Assembly (NCBI GenBank): GCA_028687435.1
Contig: JAQUAF010000003.1
Coordinates: 117,112 to 181,111 of the forward strand
Direction of reading: 5' to 3'
DNA from: Verrucomicrobiia bacterium
GTDB lineage: Bacteria > Verrucomicrobiota > Verrucomicrobiia > JABWAM01
Length of the DNA stretch: 64,000 nucleotides
Shown: positions 1 through 8,751 of the stretch, piece after piece
How positions within the stretch are numbered: the stretch's first letter is position 1
Layout: the number at the start of each line of letters is the position of its first letter
Notes under the pieces: model-generated
Databases searched by the model: none
What the model saw: the letters and a program-made list of their open reading frames with translations, nothing else
Told to the model about the DNA's origin: nothing
Program-made: the position numbers and the translations under genes

Positions 1-435
1 AACAAGGCGGGGGAAATGCCCGGCAGGATTGACGCGTTTTGCCGCGAAAGCGGTCAGACGCCTCCGCAGACCAAGGGCGAGTACGCGCGTTGCATTCTGG
101 AGAGTCTGGCGTTGGAATATCGCCGGGTGGTGGAGGTCCTGGAAGGGTTGGTTGGTTATTCGATCGAAACCTTGCATTTGGTGGGCGGTGGTTCGAAAAA
201 CCGGTTGCTTTGCCAGTTTACCGCCGATGCCCTCGGGTGTCCCGTGGTGTCAGGTCCGGACGAAGCCACCGCGCTGGGCAACTGTCTCATCCAAGCCCAA
301 TGCCTTGGGCAGGTGCGCGATCTGGCGCATATCCGCCAGATTGTCCGCAACTCCGTGCCGTTGGGACAATTCGTTCCCGAACAGGTGGATGCCTGGAAGA
401 AGCAATACGGAAAGTTTCGCGGGTTGGCGGGTTGA
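1..435 (+). CDS. Rhamnulokinase-like FGGY-family sugar kinase, C-terminal part
   Basis: The reading frame is already open at the left edge (first codons read N-K-A-G-E), so only the last 144 codons of the gene are present. The stretch with LESLALEYR, LHLVGGGSKN and ATALGNCLIQA matches the C-terminal ATPase-fold half of FGGY carbohydrate kinases. The VGGGSKN loop is the adenosine-binding loop of the family, and the wording around PARIDAFCRESGQ-type sequence resembles L-rhamnulokinase (RhaB). The family phosphorylates a ketose in the cytoplasm. The catalytic N-terminal half lies outside the window, so substrate specificity is an inference. No partner rhamnose genes follow on this side. Confidence 0.85.
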   Translation, partial: NKAGEMPGRIDAFCRESGQTPPQTKGEYARCILESLALEYRRVVEVLEGLVGYSIETLHLVGGGSKNRLLCQFTADALGCPVVSGPDEATALGNCLIQAQCLGQVRDLAHIRQIVRNSVPLGQFVPEQVDAWKKQYGKFRGLAG

Positions 436-587
436 TGAGTTTGTGTTATCCATCATACGCGGGGCTTTTGCATGACCTTGGTTTTAATCCATGAGGCTTT
501 CCTCAACGGTTTTGTCAGACATCCCCGGTGTTGCGTGACGCGGAAACTGCTGGACAAAACGGGCGCTGGTGGCGATGAATCGGGTTT

Positions 588-1871
588 ATGAAAGAGCTTT
601 CATCTGCCGAGTTGAGGAATCCGGATTTGGTTTGTCGCGCATTGGGCTTGAGTGAGACGCCCCAATTATGGGCGGAAACATGGGCGCAATCGGAGAGGGA
701 TTTTGCGGTGAAACCCCGGGCTTGGAGCGATGGAGCGTGGTTGGGCGAGGTTTTGGCAAAGGCGGGGGTGAGCGGGGAAGTCCGCGCGGTGTTGGAAGGG
801 GTTTTGGCGGGATTGACGGCCAGCGCCCCGATGCGACGGTTGTTGAGGCATTCCCACTGGCTTTTTTTCCATAACACCTTTTCCCCCGCGCAGCTTGATT
901 TTGGCAGATGGCCGCAGTTGCCGGGCGATCCCTGCGTGGCGGGTCCGTTGTTTTACGCCTTTGTTCTTCTCTCCGGTTTGGCTCATGTCGAGCGCGTGCA
1001 TCGAAGCGCGGGTGTTTCGCCGGCGGTGACATCGGATACGCTGGGCGATCTTGATTTGTGGATCCGGGAATGCAAACGGCGGCACGGAGAATGGGGATTC
1101 AGGGAAAAGGGCTGGCTCTATCATCATTTCACTGGAAACCTGATCAAGTTGGGACGCTTGCAGTATGTGAGGGACGTTTTCTCCCATCCCCTGCGTTTTT
1201 ACCGGCGCCAAGGGACGGGCGCAGTGGTGGCGTTGGCGGAAGACGGGCTGGTTTTTCGGGAGGATGGGCAATTCGCCAATGCCGATGGCGGGGCGGTGCG
1301 GACGGGTTTGTGGCGCTCTCGGTTGACGGTGACCGATGATCGGATCACGGGAAATCCGATTGATCCCGAGGGCGGGGCGGTCTGCCGGGAAATGAGCCTG
1401 GATCGTTCCGAATGGAGCGAGATTTTGAGGAAAGGCGATCCGGCGTTTTCAGTGCACATTCCCGCCACTGGCGCCATGGATCATGCGGCTTGCGGCGAAT
1501 CTTTCCGGCAGGCGGTGGAATGGTGTCCGAAATTCTTCAATGCCTATCCTTTCAGGGCTTTTACCTGCGATTCGTGGTTGCTGGATCCCCAACTCGGACA
1601 GGCTTTGGATGCCAAGTCAAACGTGGCCCGTTTCATGCGCGAATGGTATTTGCATCCGGTTCAAAATGCCGGCAGCCGCCAGACTTATGAGCGGGTGTTT
1701 GATGTTTTTGGAAAGGGCGGATTGGACCTGAAGATGGCGCCCAAAAGTTCATTGCAAAAAGTCATCCTGGAACGGGTCAAACAGGGGAAACTTTGCAGGA
1801 ATGGCGGGAGTGTCCTTTTTTCGGAAGATCTGGCGTGGGGCAAGGAAGTCTATCGGAATAAATCGATCTAA
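588..1871 (+). CDS. GNAT-like acyltransferase domain protein (NAT_N / GNAT_C type)
   Basis: A 427-residue soluble protein with no signal peptide or membrane segment. The N-terminal about 135 residues form a helical region and the rest carries the pattern (REKGWLYHHFTGNLIKLGRLQY, then SVHIPATGAMD and SWLLDPQL) that I recognise from two-domain acyltransferase-like proteins described as N-acyltransferase N-terminal plus GNAT-like C-terminal domains. Substrate is unknown. The ATG at 588 has no strong Shine-Dalgarno sequence. The gene is convergent with the next one and their stop codons overlap by four bases. Family assignment is from sequence feel without a search. Confidence 0.7.
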   Translation: MKELSSAELRNPDLVCRALGLSETPQLWAETWAQSERDFAVKPRAWSDGAWLGEVLAKAGVSGEVRAVLEGVLAGLTASAPMRRLLRHSHWLFFHNTFSPAQLDFGRWPQLPGDPCVAGPLFYAFVLLSGLAHVERVHRSAGVSPAVTSDTLGDLDLWIRECKRRHGEWGFREKGWLYHHFTGNLIKLGRLQYVRDVFSHPLRFYRRQGTGAVVALAEDGLVFREDGQFANADGGAVRTGLWRSRLTVTDDRITGNPIDPEGGAVCREMSLDRSEWSEILRKGDPAFSVHIPATGAMDHAACGESFRQAVEWCPKFFNAYPFRAFTCDSWLLDPQLGQALDAKSNVARFMREWYLHPVQNAGSRQTYERVFDVFGKGGLDLKMAPKSSLQKVILERVKQGKLCRNGGSVLFSEDLAWGKEVYRNKSI

Positions 1872-2560
1872 AACGGAATCAGGCAATGGCTGTTGGCGCG
1901 AAGATCCGCCTCTTCTTTGGCTGTGATTTGCCGGTGTTTGAGGGTTGGATCGGGAGGAGGGGGAAGCGCTTCGGGGGCGAGCAGGACAGGGGCCGGCCAG
2001 TCGCGAATGATGGGCAGGTAATGGGGATAGTGGTCGGCATCCACGAAATCATCCGTGTCGGATGAGAGGATGAGGAAGGACGGGCCGCGGAGCAGGAGGG
2101 TGACCTCGGTTTTTTTCCATGCGCTGATGCCGGCGGCAATGCGAATGGCCTCGGCGGGCAGGCGGCTTTGCATGGGATCCTCCGAGACGATCACCAGGGT
2201 TTTGGGCAGTTGACCTGATATGCGCGGCGGAGGAACAGGGGATTGGCCAAGCGGGGTGAATGCCTGGAAGGTGTCGCATGCGCCCAGGATGTCGGCCAGC
2301 ACTGTGAGACCGCTGAAGGCGGCCAGATCAGGGTTCCAAGCAATGCCGCGATTCTGCGCCCCGTAGGCGCAGGCGAACAGCTTTATTCCCGCGGCGCGCA
2401 GGCCAGCCATGGGCGGGGTGTCGAGATTGCGCACTCCTTCATCGATCAGGTAGAGGAAAACGTTGTTTCCTGCGGACAAATGATCGCGGGCCAGTTTCAC
2501 AGCGGCGGCGGAAACTGGCGCATCAGGCGGGGTGGCGAGAAGAATGCCGGATTTCAACAT
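1868..2560 (-). CDS. DsrE/F-like family protein
   Basis: A 230-residue cytoplasmic protein. Residues 1-115 have the shape of a DsrE/DsrF-like fold: a first strand (SGILLATPP), a helix (AAAVKLARDHLSAG), a second strand with NVFLYLIDEGVRNLD, then GIKLFACAYGAQNRGI with a cysteine in the position often used by this family, and a helix-rich SGLTVLADILGACDTFQAF end. The C-terminal half (about 120-230) is unlike the usual single-domain family and contains a proline-rich stretch. DsrE-like proteins relay sulfur or act in redox reactions, but a role here is not shown. Convergent with the acyltransferase gene. Confidence 0.6.
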   Translation of the reverse strand: MLKSGILLATPPDAPVSAAAVKLARDHLSAGNNVFLYLIDEGVRNLDTPPMAGLRAAGIKLFACAYGAQNRGIAWNPDLAAFSGLTVLADILGACDTFQAFTPLGQSPVPPPRISGQLPKTLVIVSEDPMQSRLPAEAIRIAAGISAWKKTEVTLLLRGPSFLILSSDTDDFVDADHYPHYLPIIRDWPAPVLLAPEALPPPPDPTLKHRQITAKEEADLRANSHCLIPF

Positions 2561-2567
2561 GGGAATA

Positions 2568-2634
2568 AATTAAGCCGCGCTCCCGCCACGGCGGGACGGC
2601 AGCTCGACGCGAATACGCTCGATGCTCGACGATG
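2568..2634 (-). repeat. REP-like intergenic palindrome, copy 1
   Basis: Read on the minus strand this has a GTCGAGC-rich lead, then a hairpin with arms CCCGCC/GGCGGG, then GCGCGGCTTAATT. The same layout (GCGTCGAGCGTC lead, GC palindrome, CGGCTTAA tail) occurs at 3084-3128 and 7481-7525. All three sit between genes. Confidence 0.5.
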
Positions 2635-2682
2635 GGCAGAAAATCCGTTCATAATTCGTTTTTGACGGCAACTTTGATTTTA

Positions 2683-2972
2683 GAGGCTCTTGCAAAACTA
2701 CGATGCGCGGCGTTGCAGCGGGTATGGATTGGCTGGCAAGGCGTGGAGTCTGGTCAATCCCCCCAGCGGTGCCGCTGTGCGGCACAGTCGATCCCGCAAA
2801 GCGGGACCGTCGCTGGAAAATGGACGCGCAACCCCTTGGGCGACAATCACTTTGACCAACTCCGGCGTTGACTCGGGCATCAAAGCCCGCTTCGGGGATT
2901 CTCAGCCCTCGTTGCCTTGGATTTGGCCAAAGTGATTTATCGCGCCGCATATCGTAGTTTTGCAAGAGCCTC
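2683..2972. mobile_element. MITE-like element with terminal inverted repeats and TTTA flanks
   Basis: A 290-bp segment bounded by inverted repeats of at least 22 bp (GAGGCTCTTGCAAAACTACG at the left and its reverse complement at the right). Both outer flanks read TTTA (2679-2682 and 2973-2976), as expected for a 4-bp target duplication. The inside holds short GC hairpins and no convincing ORF, so it is non-autonomous. The right-end sequence TTTTGCAAGAGCCTC recurs alone at four other places in the window. Confidence 0.75.
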
Positions 2973-3083
2973 TTTAAACATAAATTTACGTTGGTTGCAA
3001 CTCGGATGGATTATTTTACAAATCAAAACTTGGTGAAATATATCCGGTCTTAACAAGCTGTTTGATGCAGGCAATCGCGATTT

Positions 3084-3128
3084 GCGTCGAGCGTCGGGCA
3101 GTTGCCGGGCCTTGATCCCGGCTTAATT
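3084..3128 (+). repeat. REP-like intergenic palindrome, copy 2
   Basis: GCGTCGAGCGTC lead followed by the hairpin GCCGGG-loop-CCCGGC and the tail TTAATT. It abuts the stop codon of the minus-strand DUF1573 gene. It could act as a weak terminator for that gene, but there is no T-run on the relevant strand. Confidence 0.5.
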
Positions 3129-3826
3129 CATTGGCCGGTTTTCACCATGGCGTGGGCGTAAAAGACCTTGGGGCGTTCAGGGGGGAAATCGGTTTCGATC
3201 CGAAGCGTGGAGATGATGGGTTTGTCGAGGCTGGAAGGGGTGATTTCGATGACGTATTCGCGGCCCTCGGTGATGGTTTTGAGCCGGGCCGGCAACTGGG
3301 GGTGGTTGGAGAGGATTTTTGTGACGTGAATGGCGTTGGAATGGACCACGTTGACGCTGATGTTTTTGGGAGTGGCGGCATCGCCCGGGCGCCAGCAGAC
3401 AAAGGGCGGGGAGATTCGGATCAGTTCGGGAATGTTAACCTTGAAGGCGAGACGGGCGATGGGTTGGGATTTGTCATCGGTGGATGCCACGACATCATGC
3501 CGGATGGGGCCGGTGCGGATGCCGAAATTAAAGACAGCGGCGATCTCGCCGGTTTCGCCAGGCTGATAGGTTTTTCGCTCCTGCCGGATTTGCGCGCAAT
3601 TGCAGGAGGATTGGACCCGGATCAGGGTGATGGGATAGTTTCCGGCATTCTGGAAGGCAAAACGGGCGGTCACATTGGTGTCGAGCACGCCGGGATTGAA
3701 TTCCAAGAACTGCCGGTCCCATTTGAGTTGGGCGTGAAGGAGGGGGCAACACGCCAGCCACAACCCCAATGCCGCCACAAAGGAGGCCGCCAGTCCGTTG
3801 TGCTGGTGCCATTGAGGCGCTTTCAT
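3128..3826 (-). CDS. Secreted DUF1573 domain protein
   Basis: 232 residues. An N-terminal hydrophobic stretch (about residues 13-32, ending LLHAQ) looks like a signal peptide. Next comes the DUF1573 pattern: FLEFNPGVLDTNVTARFAFQNAGNYPITLIRVQSSCNC, with the conserved Cys-Asn-Cys after a strand, followed by YQPGETGEIAAVFN. DUF1573 is an Ig-like extracytoplasmic domain common in Bacteroidota and PVC bacteria, with no established enzymatic role. A second Ig-like strand series fills residues 130-232. Read in the same direction 58 bp after the 3885-4349 gene, so the two may form one transcript. Confidence 0.8.
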   Translation of the reverse strand: MKAPQWHQHNGLAASFVAALGLWLACCPLLHAQLKWDRQFLEFNPGVLDTNVTARFAFQNAGNYPITLIRVQSSCNCAQIRQERKTYQPGETGEIAAVFNFGIRTGPIRHDVVASTDDKSQPIARLAFKVNIPELIRISPPFVCWRPGDAATPKNISVNVVHSNAIHVTKILSNHPQLPARLKTITEGREYVIEITPSSLDKPIISTLRIETDFPPERPKVFYAHAMVKTGQ

Positions 3827-3884
3827 ACCCTCAGTCTTCAGCCTTCAGTCTGACAGCTTTTTTTGCAACGCAGTCTGCAAAAAC

Positions 3885-4349
3885 TCAGGAGCTGAATTTC
3901 AGATCGCCAATGATCACGTCCACGCCACCCATGGCTTTGATCAGAATGCTGGCGTCAAGGTAGAGCACTTCGGCGTCTTCAACCGTTATTTCGCGCCGAA
4001 CCTCTTTTCCCTTGGGAATCTCCAGCTTCACTTTTTCCGTCTGACGTTGTTTTTCGACTTTTCCCTTGAGAACAATGAGCGCGTCAACTTCATTGAGATC
4101 CTCAAAACCATCATTTTTGATGGAGACGGTGATGATGCGTTTCTTTTCCTTGCTTCGTTTTTCGTTCCAACGCACCTTCAATTTCAAGTTCTTTGGAACG
4201 TTGATCGCGGGGGGCGGGGCATTGGTGACGCCGGCGGCGGGTGGAGCTTTTGTGGTTCCTGCGGCGCTCGTTTGATTGGTGGATTGCGCCCGGGCAAGGG
4301 CGAAGGCTGAAAAACATAGCGCCAGAACGGCCAATTGGATGGATTTCAT
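3885..4349 (-). CDS. Secreted protein of unknown function
   Basis: 154 residues with a clear signal peptide (MKSIQLAVLALCFSAFALARA). A low-complexity Thr/Ala/Pro/Asn linker covers residues 22-50. A lysine-rich beta domain follows, containing RIITVSIKNDGFEDL and VDVIIGDLKFSS, which suggests an Ig-like or CARDB-like extracytoplasmic domain. I do not recognise a named family. Divergent from uvrA; both promoters must lie within 4350-4485. Likely co-transcribed with the DUF1573 gene. Confidence 0.65.
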   Translation of the reverse strand: MKSIQLAVLALCFSAFALARAQSTNQTSAAGTTKAPPAAGVTNAPPPAINVPKNLKLKVRWNEKRSKEKKRIITVSIKNDGFEDLNEVDALIVLKGKVEKQRQTEKVKLEIPKGKEVRREITVEDAEVLYLDASILIKAMGGVDVIIGDLKFSS

Positions 4350-4485
4350 GACTTGATCTCCTGGGATGATGTGGTGATAGGGTGATTTTTATGAATTATT
4401 GTATGATGAAAATAAAAATCAAGGATGAAAGCCGTTTTTTAGGGAATTGATTTTCTCCGCTTTGTGGGCGCAAGATGCCGGGTTC

Positions 4486-7428
4486 ATGGACGACAAGTGG
4501 ATCAGCATTGGCGGTGCGCGCCAGCATAACCTGAAGAATCTGACTCTTCGGATTCCCAAACGCAAGCTGGTGGTGGTCACGGGCTTGAGCGGCAGCGGCA
4601 AGTCGTCGCTGGCGTTTGACACCATTTTTGCCGAGGGACAGCGCAAGTACGTGGAAAGTCTCTCGGCCTACGCCCGGCAGTTCCTCGACCAGTTGCAGAA
4701 GCCGGACGTGGATTTCATCGAGGGACTTTCCCCGGCCGTGGCCATCGAACAACGGACATCCGCCTCCAATCCGCGCTCCACGATTGCCACAACCACTGAA
4801 ATTTACGATTTTTTGCGTCTCCTTTACGCCCACCTTGGGTTGCCGCATTGTCCCAAGTGCGGCAAGGCGATCACCAGCCAGACGGTGCAGGATATCGTGG
4901 ATCGACTGCTGGCTTTCCCCGAGGGCACCGCCCTGATGTTGCTGGCGCCCCTGGTGCGCGGACGCAAGGGGGAGTTTCGCGATGTTTTCGACAAGCTGCG
5001 CACCCAGGGCTTCATGCGGGCGCGGGTGGATGGGACGCTGATCGACCTGGATAAAACCAAGGCCGGGGCGCCGGAGGCCATCCGGCTGGACAAGCATCGC
5101 GAGCATGTCATCGAGGCGGTGGTGGACCGTTTGCCGCTTGATGCGAAGCATCGAACCCGGCTGACCGATTCGGTGGAAATGGCTTTGCGATGGGGCGAGG
5201 GGGTTTTGCTGGCGTTGACGGCGCCCCTGACCGTCCAGCGAATGGCGCCCGCGCCGGGTGATGCGTCCTGGCGGGAAAACCTGATGAGCACGAAGAACGC
5301 CTGTGTGGATTGCGGACTCAGTTTTGGCGAGCTGACGCCGCGACATTTTTCCTTCAACAGTCCGTATGGCGCCTGTCCGGGGTGCCATGGATTGGGGCAG
5401 GAGATGTATTTTACGCCGGATTTGGTGGCGCCCGATCCGGAGAAGAGCATTCAGGATGGCGCGGTGGCCCCATGGCGCCGGGGAGGGCGGCGGATGATCG
5501 CCTATTATAAAATGCTGTTGAAGTCCGTTTGCGCCCATTATGGGGTGGATGTGGCTGCGCCGTGGAAGGATTTGGCGGAGAATGTCCGGCAGGGCATTCT
5601 TTTTGGCACGGGAACTGACGAGGTCGTTTTTCGAATGATGCGCGGCGGACATCCCCACACGGTGAAAAAAGCGTTTGAGGGGGTCATTCCGCAATTGCAA
5701 CGCCTGTTTGTGGAGTCGGAGAGCGAGTTTACCCGCAACCGGTTGAGGGGGTACCAGGCTTTTCGTCCCTGCACGGATTGCGGCGGTTCGCGGCTGAAAA
5801 AGGAAAGCCTCGCGGTGTCGGTTGGCGGCAAGTCGATCATGGATTTGACACGCTTGACGGTGGCCGAGGCGATCCGGTTTTTTGACGACTGCCGGTGGTC
5901 GCCGCACGAGGAACGGATCGGGAGCCAGATTCTGAAGGAGATCCGGTCGCGCTTGGGGTTTTTATCGGAGGTGGGGTTGGGGTATCTGAGCCTTGACCGT
6001 GAGAGCGGCACGTTGTCCGGCGGTGAAGCGCAGCGCATCAAGCTGGCGACGCAACTGGGTTCGCGTCTTTCCGGCGTGATTTATGTTTTGGACGAGCCGA
6101 GCATCGGTTTGCATCAGCGCGACAACCGCCGGCTTTTGGAAACCCTGCGGCAGTTGCGCGATCTGGGAAACACGGTGATCGTGGTCGAACACGACGAGGA
6201 AACCATCGCCGCCGCGGATTATGTGCTGGATTTGGGGCCGGGCGCGGGGGTCCGGGGCGGGGAATTGGTGGCGGCCGGATCGGTGGAGGAAATCAAGGCT
6301 TCGCAAAAATCCCTGACGGGACGTTATCTGACCGGCGAATTGAAAATCCGCGCGCCTCGCCGCCGGGTGGCGCCGGTGGGGGACTGGCTTCGCATTGCCG
6401 GGGCGGCGGAAAACAATCTTAAAAACATCGATGTGGAAATTCCGCTGGGGTTGTTGGTGTGCGTGACGGGGGTCAGCGGTTCGGGCAAGAGCACGTTGGT
6501 GGACGACATCCTCCGCCGGGCCTTGCAACGGCGCTTTTACGGGGGCAAGGAAAGACCTGGAAAACATCGGGAGATCGAGGGGGTGGAGAATCTCGACAAA
6601 ATGATTGTCATCGACCAGTCGCCCATCGGACGCACCCCGAGGTCAAACGCCCTGACCTACACGGGCGCCTTTGGCTTGATTCGCGACCTGTTTGCCGGGT
6701 TGCCCGCATCCAAGGTGCGCGGCTATGGACCGGGGCGTTACAGCTTCAATGTCAAAGGCGGACGCTGCGAAAAATGCCAGGGCGACGGCGTGTTGAAGAT
6801 CGAGATGCATTTCCTGCCGGATGTTTATGTGGAGTGCGAGGTGTGCCGGGGGCGGCGTTACAACCGGGAGACGCTGGAGATTTCCTACAAGGGGAAAAAC
6901 ATCGCCGATGTGCTGGACATGACGGTGGATGAAGGAGTGGCTTTCTTTCGGAATGTGCCTTCGCTCAAGGCGTCGTTGGACATGCTGGCGCAGGTGGGAC
7001 TGGGATATTTGAGGTTGGGTCAGCAGGCCACCACGCTTTCCGGCGGCGAAGCGCAACGAATCAAACTGGCCACCGAACTGGCGCGAAAAGCGACGGGACG
7101 GACCCTGTACATTTTGGATGAGCCGACCACCGGGCTGCATTTTGCCGATGTGGAAAAACTGCTGGAAGTGCTTTTCCGTTTGCGTTCCGCGGGCAACACG
7201 GTGCTGGTCATCGAACACAATCTGGATGTCATCCAATGCGCGGATTGGCTGGTGGATCTGGGGCCGGAAGGCGGCGGAGGCGGGGGGAGGGTGGTTGCGG
7301 CGGGGACTCCCGAGCAGGTGTCGCGTTGCGCCGAGTCTTACACCGGCCGGTTTCTGGCCTCGCATCTCGCCGCAGCCGGAGCGGTGCCGCCAAACCCAAA
7401 AGGGAGATCGGAGACTGAAGAGTCCTGA
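4486..7428 (+). CDS. uvrA: UvrA, excinuclease ABC subunit A
   Basis: 980 residues from the ATG at 4486 (MDDKW). An upstream in-frame TTG at 4447 is open but adds a sequence unlike UvrA N-termini. UvrA is the damage-recognition ATPase of nucleotide excision repair, acting as a dimer with UvrB. Visible: first Walker [10 protein letters not shown] (about 33-41), zinc modules with CPKC (about 123), CVDC/CPGC (about 272-305) and CEKC/CEVC (about 762-790), two ABC signatures [13 protein letters not shown] (about 509 and 850), second Walker [10 protein letters not shown] (about 660), and Walker B/D-loop [12 protein letters not shown] and [12 protein letters not shown]. Length fits the family. A housekeeping gene, useful as a phylogenetic anchor for this window. 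Confidence 0.98.
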   Translation: MDDKWISIGGARQHNLKNLTLRIPKRKLVVVTGLSGSGKSSLAFDTIFAEGQRKYVESLSAYARQFLDQLQKPDVDFIEGLSPAVAIEQRTSASNPRSTIATTTEIYDFLRLLYAHLGLPHCPKCGKAITSQTVQDIVDRLLAFPEGTALMLLAPLVRGRKGEFRDVFDKLRTQGFMRARVDGTLIDLDKTKAGAPEAIRLDKHREHVIEAVVDRLPLDAKHRTRLTDSVEMALRWGEGVLLALTAPLTVQRMAPAPGDASWRENLMSTKNACVDCGLSFGELTPRHFSFNSPYGACPGCHGLGQEMYFTPDLVAPDPEKSIQDGAVAPWRRGGRRMIAYYKMLLKSVCAHYGVDVAAPWKDLAENVRQGILFGTGTDEVVFRMMRGGHPHTVKKAFEGVIPQLQRLFVESESEFTRNRLRGYQAFRPCTDCGGSRLKKESLAVSVGGKSIMDLTRLTVAEAIRFFDDCRWSPHEERIGSQILKEIRSRLGFLSEVGLGYLSLDRESGTLSGGEAQRIKLATQLGSRLSGVIYVLDEPSIGLHQRDNRRLLETLRQLRDLGNTVIVVEHDEETIAAADYVLDLGPGAGVRGGELVAAGSVEEIKASQKSLTGRYLTGELKIRAPRRRVAPVGDWLRIAGAAENNLKNIDVEIPLGLLVCVTGVSGSGKSTLVDDILRRALQRRFYGGKERPGKHREIEGVENLDKMIVIDQSPIGRTPRSNALTYTGAFGLIRDLFAGLPASKVRGYGPGRYSFNVKGGRCEKCQGDGVLKIEMHFLPDVYVECEVCRGRRYNRETLEISYKGKNIADVLDMTVDEGVAFFRNVPSLKASLDMLAQVGLGYLRLGQQATTLSGGEAQRIKLATELARKATGRTLYILDEPTTGLHFADVEKLLEVLFRLRSAGNTVLVIEHNLDVIQCADWLVDLGPEGGGGGGRVVAAGTPEQVSRCAESYTGRFLASHLAAAGAVPPNPKGRSETEES

Positions 7429-7480
7429 TTTTTCAAGGTTGATCGTGTGGGCGTTATCCCGCCTTTGAGTGATTGTTTTT

Positions 7481-7525
7481 GCGTTGAGCGTCGAGCGTCA
7501 ATCCGCCGCGCTCGGCGCGGCTTAA
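7481..7525 (+). repeat. REP-like intergenic palindrome, copy 3
   Basis: GCGTTGAGCGTCGAGCGTC lead, hairpin CCGCGC-TCG-GCGCGG, then CTTAA. It lies just after uvrA and its terminal TTAA is shared with the left end of the element at 7522-7893. Confidence 0.5.
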
Positions 7526-7893
7526 CCCGAGTTTCTCAGATTTCGTAAAAAATGCACAATTTTTGCAACTCCTTCCCTGATCATGTAGATGTCAAGGGGC
7601 TGAGTCTCCAACACATTTTTTTCGATGCCTCGAAATTGGCATCCCTTTTTCCCCTTGGCTGTCCGGGAGGCCAGCCCTCCGTCAATTCCATCGCTGTTCA
7701 AAGGAGGGCGGGGCTCCTGCACCGCTTGTTGCCGCGAAGATAAATTGCAGTGTCATACCCATGACACAACTTGGAAATAAAATCCATGGAGCAGGTCTCC
7801 ACACACGCCAAAATACGGCTTTTTCCAAAGTTTGAACCTGAAGGATGTCGAAAAATAATTGAAAAACGCCGAAATCTGAGAAACTCGGGTTAA
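7522..7893. mobile_element. MITE-like or IS-relic element bounded by 24-bp inverted repeats
   Basis: The segment starts TTAACCCGAGTTTCTCAGAT and ends with the exact reverse complement; the arms are 24 bp and perfect (7522-7545 and 7870-7893). TTAA at both ends could be the target duplication, but because TTAA is palindromic it cannot be separated from the repeat. The 320-bp interior contains no credible gene. It fills the gap between uvrA and the pseudopilin gene. Confidence 0.75.
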
Positions 7894-7939
7894 TTTAAAA
7901 CTCAGATTGTGAAATCAACCGCTGCGTTTTGGGGGAGCC

Positions 7940-8680
7940 TCATTGGTAATCAACATCGGATACAGTAAGACTGTTGTGCTGCTTCCAATCCACATGACCG
8001 TCGAGGAACAGGCAGTTTGCGCCCCCCTGATGATAGGATCCTAATAGATTGAGATAAGTGCTGGGAGTGAATGCGTCGGCGCCCTGGGTGTCGGTCAATA
8101 TTTGATCGTTCTTGTCCCCCATTAGAATGATTGAGGAAGGGTTGGGGATGGCTGTGCATTTTTTGATGATGGCATAAGTTGAATTGGGATGGTTCGGCCA
8201 GGCCATCAGCAGGACATTGACGGTGTAATCAACATAGTCATGGAACCACCCCTCTTTTTTTGGCATGGCTGGACACCGAAAAATCGTGGCAACGCTTCTG
8301 CTCTGAAATTTTGTCGTCGTCATATTGCCGTATTTTGCCAAAACCGGAACAGGCATGGTGGGGTATGCGGCCCAAAAACCAGTGCTGGCAATCACTGGAG
8401 GAATGAAATCGTCATTTTCATTCTCATACAGTTGTATTGCCAGGCCGATTTGCCTCAAATTGTTGACGCAGATGATCTTTTGGCTGGATTCGCGCACCTT
8501 TTTCAAGGCTGATAAAACCAAGGCTCCAAGGACGCCAAGTATGGCTATTACAACCAAAAGCTCAACCAGTGTGAACGCCATCGCCTTTCCAAAGGCGCTG
8601 AATTTGGGAGGGAATCGCAAGGCCGTTTGTCTGCCGGAGCCTTTACGAGCGTGGGCCGCTGCGATGGAATTTTCATTCAT
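7940..8680 (-). CDS. Pseudopilin (prepilin-type N-terminal cleavage/methylation, H-x9-DG)
   Basis: 246 residues. The long basic leader (about 35 residues) ends KAMA, followed by [31 protein letters not shown], the prepilin-peptidase site with the +5 glutamate and hydrophobic alpha-1 helix. The C-terminal YHQGGANCLFLDGHVDWK contains the H-x9-DG signature. Such proteins are abundant in Planctomycetota, Verrucomicrobiota and Lentisphaerota; they should be processed by prepilin peptidase and held in the inner membrane. Same strand as, and 71 bp after, the DUF4091 gene, so probably in one operon with it under the divergent AraC regulator. Confidence 0.92.
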   Translation of the reverse strand: MNENSIAAAHARKGSGRQTALRFPPKFSAFGKAMAFTLVELLVVIAILGVLGALVLSALKKVRESSQKIICVNNLRQIGLAIQLYENENDDFIPPVIASTGFWAAYPTMPVPVLAKYGNMTTTKFQSRSVATIFRCPAMPKKEGWFHDYVDYTVNVLLMAWPNHPNSTYAIIKKCTAIPNPSSIILMGDKNDQILTDTQGADAFTPSTYLNLLGSYHQGGANCLFLDGHVDWKQHNSLTVSDVDYQ

Positions 8681-8751
8681 TGTTGAATTTTTTACTCCCG
8701 CGCTGAAATTCTGTCAACGTGGATATTCCATTGGGGAATGACCGGGACGGT

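Noticed and set aside
3097..3127. Hairpin as Rho-independent terminator of the DUF1573 gene
   Set aside because: There is no T-run on the correct strand; it fits better as part of a REP-like repeat.
3131..3853. 240-residue plus-strand frame
   Set aside because: Antisense to the DUF1573 gene, Gly/Asp-rich shadow with no family pattern.
4396..5907. 503-residue minus-strand frame across uvrA
   Set aside because: It is antisense to an unmistakable UvrA with all motifs; the translation is Arg/His/Gln-rich and looks like a shadow.
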